Under the pieces are notes generated by a model that saw nothing but the letters and a program-made list of their open reading frames with translations, made no database searches and was not told where the DNA came from. From CAWGXG01 sp963826505 (lineage in GTDB: Bacteria; Chloroflexota; Anaerolineae; Aggregatilineales; Aggregatilineaceae): 64,000 bases of DNA. The translations under genes were made by a program, and so were the position numbers. Shown here in pieces: positions 48,163-59,200 of this stretch (positions are counted from its first letter, which is position 1; every line of letters begins with the position of its first letter). The stretch lies in contig CAWGXG010000007.1 in assembly GCA_963826505.1 (NCBI GenBank), forward strand, positions 248,001 to 312,000, in the 5' to 3' direction.

Positions 48163-49185
48163 TTACTGGCCTGCCGCCTGTGCCGCCCGGCGCACATCCG
48201 GATCGGGATCGGCGGCGGCAAGTTGATCCAGCAGCCGCGCCGCGTCGTCGCGATAGGTGCCTATGCTGAAAAACGTGGTGAAGACCTGGATACCGTCGTG
48301 CCGCACCAACGCGGAGGGGTGGCGCAGCAAGTCTAGCCCCAACTGCCACAATGCCCGGCAGGCCAGCTCACGTGCCTCGTCGTCGTCGTGCTCGGTCATG
48401 ACCTGCGTCAGCACGGATGCTGTCGCCAGGGCCGACTCGCGATCGTTGGCCGGGCCGATTTCAATCAACGCGCTGCCCAATACGTGGCGCAGCCGGTTAA
48501 GGGACAACCCGGTTTCACGCCCACGCACCGGGCGATCAGGTGCCGTGGCAACTCCTGCCACCAGCGCCAGGATCGCGCGTTCCGCCGCGTCAAGCACGTC
48601 CGGATCGGGATCGTTTTCGGCCAGTGATTGGAGCGCGTCGGCGGCCCGCGCGTCGCCCAGGCGTTCCAACCCGTCGACCGCCGTCCGCCGCGCCGCAGGA
48701 TCGATACTGATCAGTCCGCCCAGCAGCAGTCCTTTGAGCGTGGCGCGGGCCAGCTCGCGATTATTGTCATCGGGATCATCGCGTCGTGCTGCGTCGAGCG
48801 CATCCACCGCGCGCAGATCGCCCAATTCCGCCAGCGTGCGGATCACGTTGAAGCGTACATCAGGGTTGGGATGATTCAAAGCGGTGATGAGCGGCTCGAC
48901 GAACTCCGGGCCGATGTCGCGCAGGGCATCTTTAGCGATCCAGGCCAGCGCTTCGTACCGGAAACACGCGATCAACGGCTCGACGGCGCGCGGATCACCG
49001 ATCTGGCCGAGCGCCACAATCGCGGCGCCGCTATCCAATCCGTTCGCGATGGCGCGCTGCGCGAGCAGATCCACGGCTTCGGACGCACGCAGCGCGCCCA
49101 ACTGCGTAATCAAGCGGGTCTGCTGCGTCGGATCGGGTTCGCGTCGCAGCGCCTCGATCAGTCCGGAAATATCCTCTGGCATCAT
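48163..49185 (-). CDS. HEAT-repeat protein
   Basis: 340 residues made of HEAT/PBS-lyase-like helical repeats (ALGQIGDPRAVEPLI; AELGDLRAVDAL; RLGDARAADAL; DPDPDVRRAAQ). A scaffold for protein binding is likely; no enzyme motif. The stop adjoins the EEP gene start. Confidence 0.85.
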   Translation of the reverse strand: MMPEDISGLIEALRREPDPTQQTRLITQLGALRASEAVDLLAQRAIANGLDSGAAIVALGQIGDPRAVEPLIACFRYEALAWIAKDALRDIGPEFVEPLITALNHPNPDVRFNVIRTLAELGDLRAVDALDAARRDDPDDNNRELARATLKGLLLGGLISIDPAARRTAVDGLERLGDARAADALQSLAENDPDPDVLDAAERAILALVAGVATAPDRPVRGRETGLSLNRLRHVLGSALIEIGPANDRESALATASVLTQVMTEHDDDEARELACRALWQLGLDLLRHPSALVRHDGIQVFTTFFSIGTYRDDAARLLDQLAAADPDPDVRRAAQAAGQ

Positions 49186-49191
49186 CCCAGG

Positions 49192-49263
49192 TTAACCAGT
49201 CACCAGCAGGACGATCACCAGAATCAATCCGAGGAGAATGCCAAGCAGTACATTGGGGTCCAC
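49192..49263 (-). CDS. Tiny membrane peptide upstream of the HEAT gene
   Basis: 23 residues starting GTG 49263, eight bases after GGAG: MDPNVLLGILLGLILVIVLL then VTG. Almost entirely one membrane helix. It ends six bases before the HEAT gene start. A short leader or a real small membrane protein are both possible. Confidence 0.45.
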   Translation of the reverse strand: MDPNVLLGILLGLILVIVLLVTG

Positions 49264-49426
49264 AGTGTTCACTCCGCCACGCTTCGCCCGGCCCATCGAG
49301 CCGCGCGCCGGTCGTTCTTGAGCAGAGCATACACTGATTTGAGGCCGGAAGGCAATCGCAGCGACCGCACGCCTGAGGTGCGAGCAAAGGTTAACAGTCA
49401 AGCGCGTGACAATCTTGCGCTAGCGG

Positions 49427-49520
49427 GTTAGCCCCTCCCTTCCGCCCTGCGGGCGGCATTCCCTCCTTGCGCGGCGGAGAAAAGGGCCGTGGGATAGGGG
49501 CTTGCTCAAAACTCCCTGAC
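49427..49520. repeat. Family B intergenic repeat
   Basis: TTAGCCCCTCCCTTCCGCCCTGCGGGCGG.. through GGGATAGGGGCTTGCTC. The ends are inverted (AGCCCCT / AGGGGCT) with internal GC hairpins. Only the GH4 gene follows in the remaining spacer. Confidence 0.5.
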
Positions 49521-49646
49521 AGGTTTTGCTCGCACCCACGCCTGGACGACTGTTGTAAGAACCCGCCGGGGGTGGCATACTGGGAGGCGCCGGGTTGTTC
49601 GCTTTCTGCTGACGGCTGTTCGCCGTTACTACAGGAGAATCACACC

Positions 49647-51002
49647 ATGAAACTGACCATCATTGGCGGCGCAGGCGTGCGCGCGCCGTTCATGATCGCC
49701 GGGTTGGTGCGCTATGCTCCGCGCATTGACCTGACCGACGTCTGGCTGATGGACATCGACGCCGACAAGCTGGCGCTGATCGGCGGGCTGTGCCGTACGC
49801 TGGCCGATCGCAAACACGCCCCCTTCGCGCTGCATCTCACCACGGACGCGCGCGAAGCTCTGCGCGGCGCCGACCACGTGATCACCACGATCCGCGTGGG
49901 GGCCGAAGCCGGGCGCGTATTGGATGAGACGATCGCGCTGCGGCGCGGCGTGATCGGGCAAGAAACCACCGGGCCGGGCGGATTCGCCATGGCGATGCGC
50001 AGCATTCCGGCCATTCTGGACTACTGCGCGCTGGCGAATGAAGTCGCGCCTGCGGCGTGGTTCCACAATTTCACCAATCCGGCGGGGTTGGTGGCCCAGG
50101 CGCTCAACGATGCCGGAGTCGCGCGGGTGGTGGGCGTCTGCGACAGCGCCAACACGGCCCAGCACAGCGTCGCGGCTTATCTCAACGTGCCAGAAGAAGA
50201 GGTCTTCACAGAAGTCTTCGGCCTGAATCACCTGTCGTGGACGCGTTCCGCTGTGGTACATGGCGAAGACCGGCTGCCCGCCCTGCTGCATGACCCGGAT
50301 TTCATCAATTCTGGGCACCAGGCGCTGTTTGATGCCGCACTGCGCGAGCGGATCGGTATGGCGCTCAACGAGTATCTCCATTATTACTATTACCGCGATC
50401 AGGCGTTGGCGGCGCTGCTCGCCAAGTCCGAGACGCGCGGCCAGCAGGTCGCCCGTCTGAACGCGGAACTGCTCGACAAGCTCAGCGAGCTGCGCGATCC
50501 GGACGAGGCACTGCGCGCGCACGGCGCTATCATGGCCGAGCGTTCCGCGACTTATATGGCCCACGCCGGGGACGCGCATCACGGCCCGGCCCACTCTGAC
50601 GAGGATCTGTACGATCACGAGGATCTCGGCTACGCGGGCGTGACGTTGGGCTGCATCGAGGCCATCCAGCACAACACGCCGCATCGCACCGCGCTCAACA
50701 TCCCCAACGCCGGAGCGATCGCGGGCATGGCCGCGGACGACGTGGTCGAAGTCTCGTGCATGGTCGACGGCGCGGGCGCACATCCGATCACGATTGGCGC
50801 GGTGCCGGAACACCAATACCTGCTGATGCGGACCGTAAAGCGTTACGAGCGGCTGGCCGCGCGCGCCATCCTCAACCGGGATCGCGCGCTGGCGGTCGAG
50901 GCGCTGTTCGAGCATCCGCTGGTCGGATCGTGGCCGCTGGCCTCGGCGCTGGTGGATGATTACCTCGACGCGCACCGCGCCTACGTGGGCGAGTGGCATT
51001 AG
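49647..51002 (+). CDS. Glycoside hydrolase family 4
   Basis: 451 residues. GH4 enzymes use NAD and a divalent metal to cleave alpha- or beta-glucosides, galacturonides or 6-phospho-glycosides. GGAGVRAPFMIAGLV is the NAD loop; NFTNPAG, GVCDSAN and GLNHLSW hold the metal-binding Cys and His. The substrate is not clear. ATG 49647 follows AGGAG. Confidence 0.88.
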   Translation: MKLTIIGGAGVRAPFMIAGLVRYAPRIDLTDVWLMDIDADKLALIGGLCRTLADRKHAPFALHLTTDAREALRGADHVITTIRVGAEAGRVLDETIALRRGVIGQETTGPGGFAMAMRSIPAILDYCALANEVAPAAWFHNFTNPAGLVAQALNDAGVARVVGVCDSANTAQHSVAAYLNVPEEEVFTEVFGLNHLSWTRSAVVHGEDRLPALLHDPDFINSGHQALFDAALRERIGMALNEYLHYYYYRDQALAALLAKSETRGQQVARLNAELLDKLSELRDPDEALRAHGAIMAERSATYMAHAGDAHHGPAHSDEDLYDHEDLGYAGVTLGCIEAIQHNTPHRTALNIPNAGAIAGMAADDVVEVSCMVDGAGAHPITIGAVPEHQYLLMRTVKRYERLAARAILNRDRALAVEALFEHPLVGSWPLASALVDDYLDAHRAYVGEWH

Positions 51003-51030
51003 CGGGCAGAAAAACATCATCACACAGAAA

Positions 51031-51082
51031 CACAGCGAAAAGCGAGGAGGGCTACAGAGATTGCCCGCTCGCTTTTCCTTTG
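51031..51082. repeat. Inverted repeat, family A
   Basis: CACAGCGAAAAGCGAGGAGGGC and GCCCGCTCGCTTTTCCTTTG form imperfect arms around a 10-base loop. Related to the elements at 20201 and 36835. Confidence 0.55.
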
Positions 51083-51261
51083 CGCCCCGATTTCGTATTT
51101 CCCCGTGATGTGGCGTGTGTTGCACGAAGTGCGAAACTTATAGCACAATAGAAAAAGCCAATCCGCACCAGAGAAATTACACGCGTCCATGGCGCAATCC
51201 AGGCGGGTGGGCTGTTTTTGAGTCTCACATTAGAACCACACTACAAGCAGCGAGGTCGCAG

Positions 51262-54001
51262 ATGGTCCTACTCAAGCGCACCGTTGGGGGGCTGGTGGTC
51301 GTGATAGTGGCATGTGCGTTGGCGCTGCCCCTCGTCACGTACGCGCAGAGTGCCCCATCGGAAATTGTGATCAACTACCCGGAGCTGACAGACGTTAACG
51401 ACGCCTTGCAGCTTGGCATCTATTTTACCGTTACGGACGGCACCGGGCGCGTCGTGCCCGATGCGCAGGTGCAGTCGGCGCGCGTCCTGATCGATGATGG
51501 CACCACCCCGGCGACCACCGTCGAGCAACCTAATACCCCCTTCTATATCATCCTGGTGCTCGACGCCAGCGGCAGCATGTTCGGCGCCGCGGAAGATATG
51601 CGGCAGGCCGCCATCCAGGCCATCAACGACGCGCCGGAACAGGCGCGCTTCGCCGTGATGGGCTTCAACGAGCGCATCGACCTGCTGCAAGAATTCACCG
51701 AAGACCGCAACCGCGCCATCAACGCCGTGGGCGAAGTCCAGCCCGTAAACCTGGCCGGAACCTGCCTGTATGACGCCGCTTACCAGGCGATCGACACCAT
51801 GAAAGACGCGCCGCCCGGTCGCCGCGCGATCATTCTGTTCACGGATGGCAAAGACGAACTGGCTTCGGGCGATGTGTGCAGCCGCCACACCTACGACGAC
51901 GTCGTGCAGTATGCGACGCGCCGCGACTCGCGGGTATCGATTCACACGATCGGCCTATCTACCCAGCAGCAGAACATCAACGCTACGGAACTGCGTAACA
52001 TGGCCAGCCAGACCGGCGGCCTGTCGGCCATCGGCAATCAGCAGGCGCTGAAAACCCTGTTCGGGCAGATCATGGATGCGCTCAAGAGCCAGTGGCTCAG
52101 CAAGTCGCTGTTCTACCCTATGCGCGGCACGCACACCGCCACGCTGACGGTCACGCTGCAGGACGGCACCGTCTTGCAGCCGGAAGCGGTCGCTTTTGAG
52201 GTGCTGCGCGATTACGCCACGCCCATCACGCCGACCGTCACGCCCACGCCGATCGTGGTCAACCTGGAGATTTCGGCGGTGACGGCAGATGTGCAGCAGG
52301 GGCTGGTCTCGCTGGAAGTTTCCACGCGGGGCGAGCAGATCATCGGTGAATACCGCTTCGATTTCTTCGACGCGCGCACCAACCAACTGCTCGACCGCCA
52401 GATCATTCCCGCGCCGCTCTCGTCTCCGGTGACGGTGTCCGCCGCCAAGCTGTCCGGTGAGATCCGCGTTGAGCTGCGCGCCTTCGACCGCAGCGGGAAT
52501 CCACTGCAATGGCCGGGCGAGCGCGATCAGGTGACCGATAAGGCCACCTATGAATTTTCGTACGTGCTCCCCACGCCGACGCCGCCCCCGCCGACCGCGA
52601 CCACGATTCCGATCGGGGCCGTGATCAACGCCATCGCCTACAACCCGGATTCCGACGTGATCACGCTCGACCTGTCGCTGACCGGGTCAGACCTGATGGG
52701 CGGCCTTCAGATCAACGTGGTGGATGCCAAAACCAATCAGCTCAAAGCCGTCTATAACGCCGCCGTGTCTGAGTCGGTGGCGATCAGTGGGCAGGGACTG
52801 GTTCCGCTGCAAGATTACAACGTGCAGGTCATCGCGCAAAGTCCCACCGGGCAGAATCTGGCGCGCAGCAACCAGCAGAAATTCACCTACACGCCCATTC
52901 TCACGCCGACGCCGACGCCGCAGCCCACCGCCACGCATACTGCGACACCCAAGCCCATCCAGGTGAGCATTGGCTCGATCGGCATCGACGAGGCGACCGA
53001 TGAGATCGTGGTCGGCATTTTGACCGAAGACAGCGATCGCATCGAGTTCGTACGAGCTGCAACTGCGCAACAGCCAGAACGGGTTGGTCGTGGGCGATTA
53101 TGTCCACACGCCGCCGCCCTTCGACACGATCCGTATCCCGCTGTCCAATCTGCAACCGGGCGAATACACCGCGATCCTGCGCGCGCTTGGGCCGAGCGGT
53201 ACTCTGCTCGACGAAGCGCCCTCGCTGAATTTCGTCTACCAACCGCCGCCCACGGCGACGCCAATGCCCACCGCCACGCCGACCCCTGTGCCCACACCGA
53301 CCCCCACGCCCGGCCTGCCGCAGCGCGTCACGGACGCGGTACGCGACAACCCGGCGCTGACGTTAGGCGTTGCGTTAGCCGGGTTCGCGCTGCTGGTGGT
53401 GTTGTTCCTGCTGCTGCGACCCCGCAAGAAACAAACGACGGGCACAGGCTTCCTGTCGGCGCAAACCGGCTTCTACCAGATGCCGCCCGCGCCGGGCAGT
53501 GCCCCGGCCAAACCGGCGAAGGGCGATAGTCCCGCGACGGTCATGCAAGCACAGCCCGACAACGATCCCGAGAAGACGAACGTCTTCGAGGGCGCGCTGC
53601 CCCCGGCCGCGATGCTGTCCGTCAACCGATCGCCCGCGGCCAACCGGCTTGGCCCGGTAGTGTACGTTTCGGCGGTGCCTTTCAGGGTGGGACGTGGCAG
53701 CCAGGGTGGGAATGATCTCAGCCTGGACGAAGACACCAGCGTTTCGCGCAACCACGCTACGCTGACCTTCGAGGCGGGCGTGTACTACGTCACCGACCTG
53801 GGCAGCAGCAATGGCACGCTGCTCGACGGCGTCCGCCTGACGGCCAACGCGCGCATGCCGCTGCGCGATGGCTCGGTGATCACCTTTGGCAAAGGCACTG
53901 AAGTCACCTTCCGGCTGACAGGCTCGTCCAGCACGAGCTCGAACCGGGATGACGATCCGGGCAAAACCGATTACGTCAACATGGACGATCTCAGGAAGTA
54001 G
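51262..54001 (+). CDS. Exported vWA domain protein with TM helix and C-terminal FHA domain, one frame break
   Basis: About 912 residues joined. Signal sequence (1-29, cut near YAQ/S), then a vWA domain with MIDAS motif DASGSM at 101-106 and FTDGKDE. Three Ig-like segments joined by Pro/Thr linkers follow. A break near 53052 (one extra G) precedes YELQLRNSQNG. A membrane helix (ALTLGVALAGFALLVVLFLLL) comes next, then an FHA domain with VGRGSQGGNDL, SVSRNHATL and DLGSSNGT. vWA thus faces outside and FHA, a phosphothreonine reader, faces the cytosol. The PP2C phosphatase gene starts four bases later. Confidence 0.85.
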
Positions 54002-54004
54002 CCT

Positions 54005-56104
54005 ATGGCGCAGCAACTCCCGGCCCTGGACGCAGGGGGCCTGACGGACATTGGACTCAAACGCAAACGCAACGAGGATTCGCTGGGATCGCGCGTGCCA
54101 GAGCCGGACAGCCCGGCGATCGCGCGGGGCGCGTTCTTCCTCGTAGCGGACGGGATGGGCGGTATGGGCGGGGGCGACGTCGCCAGCCAGACGGCGGTGC
54201 GCGTCATCCTGGACCAGTATTTCGCCGTCGAGAGTTCCGATCCGATGGTCGCCCTGCGCGACGCGCTGGAAGCCGCTAACGGGGCTGTGCGCCAGCAGGC
54301 CCAGACCGTCAACCTGCCGCGCATCGGCTCGACGGCAGCCGGGTTGATCGTGCTGCCAGACAGCCAGGTGATCCTCTTCAACGTGGGCGATGCGCGGGTA
54401 TACCGCGTGCGGCAGAGCAGCATCGAGCTGCTGAGCCACGACCAAAGCGTGCTCCAGCATCAGATCGATTCCGGGTACATTTCCGAAGAAGATGCCCGCG
54501 TCGCGCGTAATGTCAATGTGACCGCCTTCATCGGCCAGCCGACCCCGCTCGAAGCCGTGTACCGCCGCGCCCCGGCGCAAACCGGCGACGTGTTCATTCT
54601 GTGCTCGGATGGCTTGTGGGACCTGGTCGAGGCGCACGAAATGATGAGCATCGTGCGGAAGATGCCCGCCCAGGCTGCCGCGCACAAACTGATCGAACTG
54701 GCACGCAAGCGCGGCGCGCACGATAACGTCACGGCCTGGGTCGTGCGGTTCGGGCCGCCGCCCGCTCGTCGCCGGCGGTGGCTCGGCGGTCTGCTGCTGT
54801 TGCTCGTGATCGTAGCGGCGGCCGCAGCCGCGATCTTCGCGCTCACGCAGAGCGGCGGCGGGAAGGATCAGGCATCGGCCACGCCGGACGCGCTGGCGGC
54901 TCTCAGCAGCCAGTCACCCACGGCCCGCCCACAGGGGACGACGACCACCACGCCCACCGCGCGCCCACCCACGCGTACATCGACGGCGCTGCCGGGAGCG
55001 GGCGCGGTGATCAGTGTGCTGACCTCGACGCCGTCGCATACCCCGCGCCCCACCAATACGGCCCTACCGACCAACACGCCGACTGTGACGCCCACGCCGA
55101 CAGTGACGCGGACCAGCACTCCCACGCGCACACCCCGGCCGAGCGTGACCGGTACCAGCACTCCCACGCGCACGCCAACTGCTACCCGGACGCCCACGCG
55201 CTCGCTCACGCCGAGCGCCACCGCGTCCTTCACGCCGACCGCGTCCCGAACTCCCACGCGCACGCCGTCCCCCACCATCACGCCGTTTCGCGCGCCGACG
55301 GTGACGCTCAACCCGACCATTATTACGTGGACCCCGTCGCCGGTTCCCTCGCCGACGCCCACGCTGTCACCCGAACAGCACGTGCTGCTGTTTGCCGCTG
55401 AGGATGGTGTTTTCCTGGCGGATACCACACCGCTGATCACGCTCTCCGGTGCTGGGACGAGTTACGCCGCCGTCACTACGTCGCAGCCTATCGAAGCCGG
55501 GATGACTGTCGTGATCACCAGCCCTACCGAGCAGCCCGATCCGCAGCAGCCCGACCAAACGCTGCGTGAAGTCCAGATTATGAGCGGCCCTCTGTTGGGC
55601 CGCACCGGCTGGATGTCACAAAGTATCTTGGAACAGTCTATACCTGTGACGCCGCGCGCCATCGTGCGCAGTGAAGTCACCGGTGGAGCGAACGTCCGGC
55701 GTGGGGATGCACTGGCGTATCCCCGCGTAGGCACGCTGTCACCGGGCGAATCGGCACGCATCACAGGTATCAGCAGTCGCGGCACGGGCTGGTACCGCGT
55801 CACGATGGCGAATGGGGTGAGCGGGTGGATCGCGCCAGGGCTGGTCGATGTGATCGGCAGCCTGGAAGGCGTACCGCGCATCACGCCGCCGCCGCTGCCG
55901 CCTACCTCCACACCGATTCCGACGGTGCCGCCCACGTCAGGACCGCCGCCGGTCATCCAACCGCCGCCAGCCAATACCCCGGTTCCGCCGCCGGTGTCGA
56001 CTGAACCCCCACCAGTGAACACAGACGTTCCCGTCCCGACCGTGGATAACAGTGGAGGAGGCGAACCGCCTGCCGTCCCGACCGACAAACCTAACGGCAG
56101 CTAA
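54005..56104 (+). CDS. PP2C phosphatase with TM helix and extracellular SH3 domain
   Basis: 699 residues. PP2C motifs: RNED (22-25), VADGMGG (47-53), NVGDARVYR (126-134), CSDGLWD (200-206), DNV (240-242). A membrane helix spans about 259-280, then a Pro/Thr linker (about 290-450), a small domain, and an SH3-like domain (VRRGDALAYPRVGTLSPGE..GWIAPGLVD). Dephosphorylates Ser/Thr in the cytosol; the SH3 may bind cell wall. Four bases after the FHA gene, so co-translated. Confidence 0.9.
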   Translation: MAQQLPALDAGGLTDIGLKRKRNEDSLGSRVPEPDSPAIARGAFFLVADGMGGMGGGDVASQTAVRVILDQYFAVESSDPMVALRDALEAANGAVRQQAQTVNLPRIGSTAAGLIVLPDSQVILFNVGDARVYRVRQSSIELLSHDQSVLQHQIDSGYISEEDARVARNVNVTAFIGQPTPLEAVYRRAPAQTGDVFILCSDGLWDLVEAHEMMSIVRKMPAQAAAHKLIELARKRGAHDNVTAWVVRFGPPPARRRRWLGGLLLLLVIVAAAAAAIFALTQSGGGKDQASATPDALAALSSQSPTARPQGTTTTTPTARPPTRTSTALPGAGAVISVLTSTPSHTPRPTNTALPTNTPTVTPTPTVTRTSTPTRTPRPSVTGTSTPTRTPTATRTPTRSLTPSATASFTPTASRTPTRTPSPTITPFRAPTVTLNPTIITWTPSPVPSPTPTLSPEQHVLLFAAEDGVFLADTTPLITLSGAGTSYAAVTTSQPIEAGMTVVITSPTEQPDPQQPDQTLREVQIMSGPLLGRTGWMSQSILEQSIPVTPRAIVRSEVTGGANVRRGDALAYPRVGTLSPGESARITGISSRGTGWYRVTMANGVSGWIAPGLVDVIGSLEGVPRITPPPLPPTSTPIPTVPPTSGPPPVIQPPPANTPVPPPVSTEPPPVNTDVPVPTVDNSGGGEPPAVPTDKPNGS

Positions 56105-56130
56105 CGCGGTACATCGCACGATGGACGATC

Positions 56131-56163
56131 AAAAAGCGGGGGCATCCTGACGATGTCCCCGCT
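56131..56163 (-). terminator. Terminator of the kinase gene
   Basis: Minus strand: AGCGGGGACATC (56163-56152), GATGCCCCCGCT (56146-56135), then TTTTT. It also sits after the PP2C gene on the plus strand. Confidence 0.6.
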
Positions 56164-56180
56164 GTGCTGGCGGTACGGCT

Positions 56181-56282
56181 CAAAAGGCCCCTATTCCCGG
56201 CTCTTCCCCCATGTGATGGACTTGTCAAGTCCGTCTCCGCCGCGCGGGGAGGGGCCGGATCAGCTTCTCAAACGGTCTTTCA
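56181..56282. repeat. Family B intergenic repeat supplying the kinase stop codon
   Basis: Begins AAAAGGCCCCTATTCCC and ends CTCAAACGGTCTTTCA. CTCAAACGGTCT (56267-56278) is identical to 33588-33599. On the minus strand the TGA stop of the kinase is the end of the repeat. Confidence 0.5.
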
Positions 56283-59200
56283 CGGACTGAAGATCACCGT
56301 CGGCAAGCTGCTGCAATCACCGACCGTCTGCACCGAGGCCAACCCGATCGACACCCAACCCTGCTGTCCCGCGTAATCCACCTCAAGCCAGAACCCATCC
56401 GGGCTGCGCGCTATTGCGTTCAAATCCACGCCGACGGTTGAGATCCCCAGGATAGCGTACGTAGTGCCGGGACCGATCCGCACGTTGACATTGGCGCTGA
56501 ACTGCACCCGGCAGGCCGCTACCGGCGCGACGGTCGGCTGAAGCAGATCATAGCGCACGGGCGCGATCGGCAGGCTGCCGGGCAGCGGTCGCCAGGCCGG
56601 GCTGTCGTTCCAGGAGGACGAGGGCGTCAGGGCGCGTACATTGCTGCCATCACTGTTCATCAGGAAGATCGCGCCGACTCCTTCGCGATCGGAAATGAAC
56701 GCGATCTGCGTGCCATCCGGCGACATGGCGGGCCACCAGTTGTTCGATCCCGCGTTGGTCAGGTTGCGCAGGCCGCTGCCGTCCACGTTCATGATGTAGA
56801 CATCCCACGAACCGGTACGCATGCTGGAAAATACGATCTGCAGCCCGTTCGACGACCAGCTCAGAAAGCCATCATTTGCGTTGTCCGTCGTCAGACGCGT
56901 CTGATTGCTGCCATCGGCATTCATCACGTAAATTTCCGAGTTGCCGTCGCGCTCGGAATTGAAGGCGAGGTGCGTGCCGTCCGGCGACCAGATCGCGCCG
57001 CCGTCGTTGCCGTTGGTGGTGGTCAGGCGGCGCACATTGCTGCCATCCGCGTTCATCACGTACACGTCACCGTTGCCGCCCCGGTCGGAATAAAACGCGA
57101 TCTGCGTGCCATCCGGCGACCAGGTCGGGTGGTAATCGTTGGCGGCGTTGTTGCTCAGATTGCGCTGGCCGCTGCCATCGGCGTTCATCACGTAGATTTC
57201 GGGGTTGCCGTCGCGCTCGGAATGAAACGCGATGCGGCTGCCATCCGGTGACCAGGCCGGATCCCAGTCTTTGGCCGGATTGTTGGTCAGACGCGTCACG
57301 CCGCTGCCATCCACGTTCATCACGTAAATCTCGCGGTTGCCATCGCGCTCCGAGACGAACGCAATCTGGCCGTATCCGCCGCCAAAAGCGGTCGCGGTGG
57401 GCAGGATGAACACCGTCGGCGAAGGCGTTACCGAAGGCGTCAACGAGGGGGTCACGGACGGTGTGAGCGTCGGCGTGAAGGTCGCCGTTGGAGTCAGGGT
57501 GGGTGTCGTGGTCGGCGGTGGCGGCAATGTCGCGGTCGCGGTTTCCGTGGCCGTAGGTGACGGCGTTACCGAGGGCGTCAGGGTCGGCGTCGCGGTTGGA
57601 GTCAGAGTATCGGTCGGCGTCGCGGTCGGCACAGGCGTATCGGTCCACGCTTCGGCTGTATTGGTCAGCGCCTGCACAGCCAGCGCTTCGACCGTCGCGT
57701 TGTAATCGGGACTCGGCGTGGCGGTGAGCGTCGGCGGGACGGGCGTGAGTGATGGCGTGGCGCTGGGCGGCGTCACGATCGTGATTATGCCGTGCGTCGC
57801 GGTGGGTCCGCTGGTGGCCTCCGCGGTGGGCGACTCGGTCGGTTCGGTAGTGGCCGTGGGCAGTGGGGTCGCGCTGGGTTCAGTCGTCGGGCTGGGCGCG
57901 GTCGTGGCGCTGGGCAGCGGGGTCATGCTCGGCTGAGATGTCGCGCTAGGCTGCGGCGTGGCGCTCGGCTGGACCAACACCGACCCTTCGGTGGCAGTTG
58001 GCGCACCGGGCACTGTTGGTGGCGGTGGCTGTGGCGTGGCGCTGGGTTCAAGGGTGGCGCTGGGCGCCGGTGTGACACTTGGCAGGGACGTCGCGCTGGG
58101 AACCGGAGTATCAGTCGGAACAGTTGGCGGCGGTGGAGCGACCGTGGTCGGTGTAGCGGTAGGCACAACGACGATCACAACTGGCGTCGCGGTGGGGGCG
58201 CTGGTGGCTGTCTCCTCGGGTGTGGGCGTCTCAGAGGGGATCACCGCGACCGGCGTCGCGGTCGCCTTTTGACCGCCACTGCCGCCCAACACGACCACGC
58301 CGATCACAACCGCCGCCGCGATGACCAGCACGGCGATCAGCGCCAAAACCAGCGGAAAACGGCCGCGCCCGCCGCCTGACGTACCGTACGGCTCCCGGAC
58401 CGTAGGCGGTCCGCCGGGCGGCATCGTCATCGAATCCGACATCGGACGCGAGGGAGTCCGCGGAGGCGGTGGTGGCGGTGTCCCAGTGCCAGGCGTGCCA
58501 GCGTCAGATCCGCCGGAACTCGCCAATACGCGTTCGCGCGTGGTGTCAGGCGGTAGCGGGCGGCGCGCAACAGGCGTCACGAAAAACTGCGTGCCCGATC
58601 CAGTATGCCCGGTCGTGGCACTGTCAAACGCATGCGCAAACGCCGTCACCGTTGGGAAACGATCCGCCGGGTTCTTGGCCATCGCGCGCGCCAGGGTCAG
58701 GTTCAGGTCTTCGGGCAGATCCGGGCGCATGACGTTGAGCGCCGTCGGCTGCTCGTTGAGATGTTTGTGCATCAGGCCAAAGGGCGTCGGCGCGTCGAAC
58801 GGCACGCGGCCCGTGATCAATTGATAGATCGTCACGCCCAGCGCGTACTGGTCCGTTGAGGCCGAGGGCTGCTCGGATCGCCATTGTTCGGGGGCCATGT
58901 AGAGCGGCGTGCCGAGCACCGCGCCCGTCGCGGTGAGGCCGCTGGTGTTGGCGAGCAGCTTGGCGATACCAAAGTCCACCAGGAAGGCGTTCCCCTGGTT
59001 ATCAAACATGATGTTGCTGGGCTTCACGTCGCGGTGAATGACGTTCTGTGTGTGCGCGTAATCGAACGCCCCGGCGATCTGGTTGAGCAACTGCGAAATC
59101 TCGCCCAGGGAGGGCAGCGGGCGACCCTCGGCTTCGCGGTGGGCCATGCGATCGCCCAGCGTTCCCCCGGTCAGCATGCGCATGACAATATAGCTGGTTC

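Noticed and set aside
49629..51125. 498-codon minus-strand frame opposite the GH4 gene
   Set aside because: Antisense shadow; the GH4 motifs on the plus strand are decisive.
53040..53100. Programmed frameshift joining the vWA and FHA parts
   Set aside because: No slippery sequence or stimulating structure is evident, and the same kind of one-base break occurs in many unrelated genes here.
56930..57330. Repeated DNA blocks of about 126 bases
   Set aside because: They encode successive beta-propeller blades of the kinase, so they are protein repeats rather than mobile DNA.
57390..58270. Tandem DNA repeats resembling a CRISPR array
   Set aside because: These are Pro/Thr-rich codon repeats in the kinase linker, with no constant repeat-spacer pattern.
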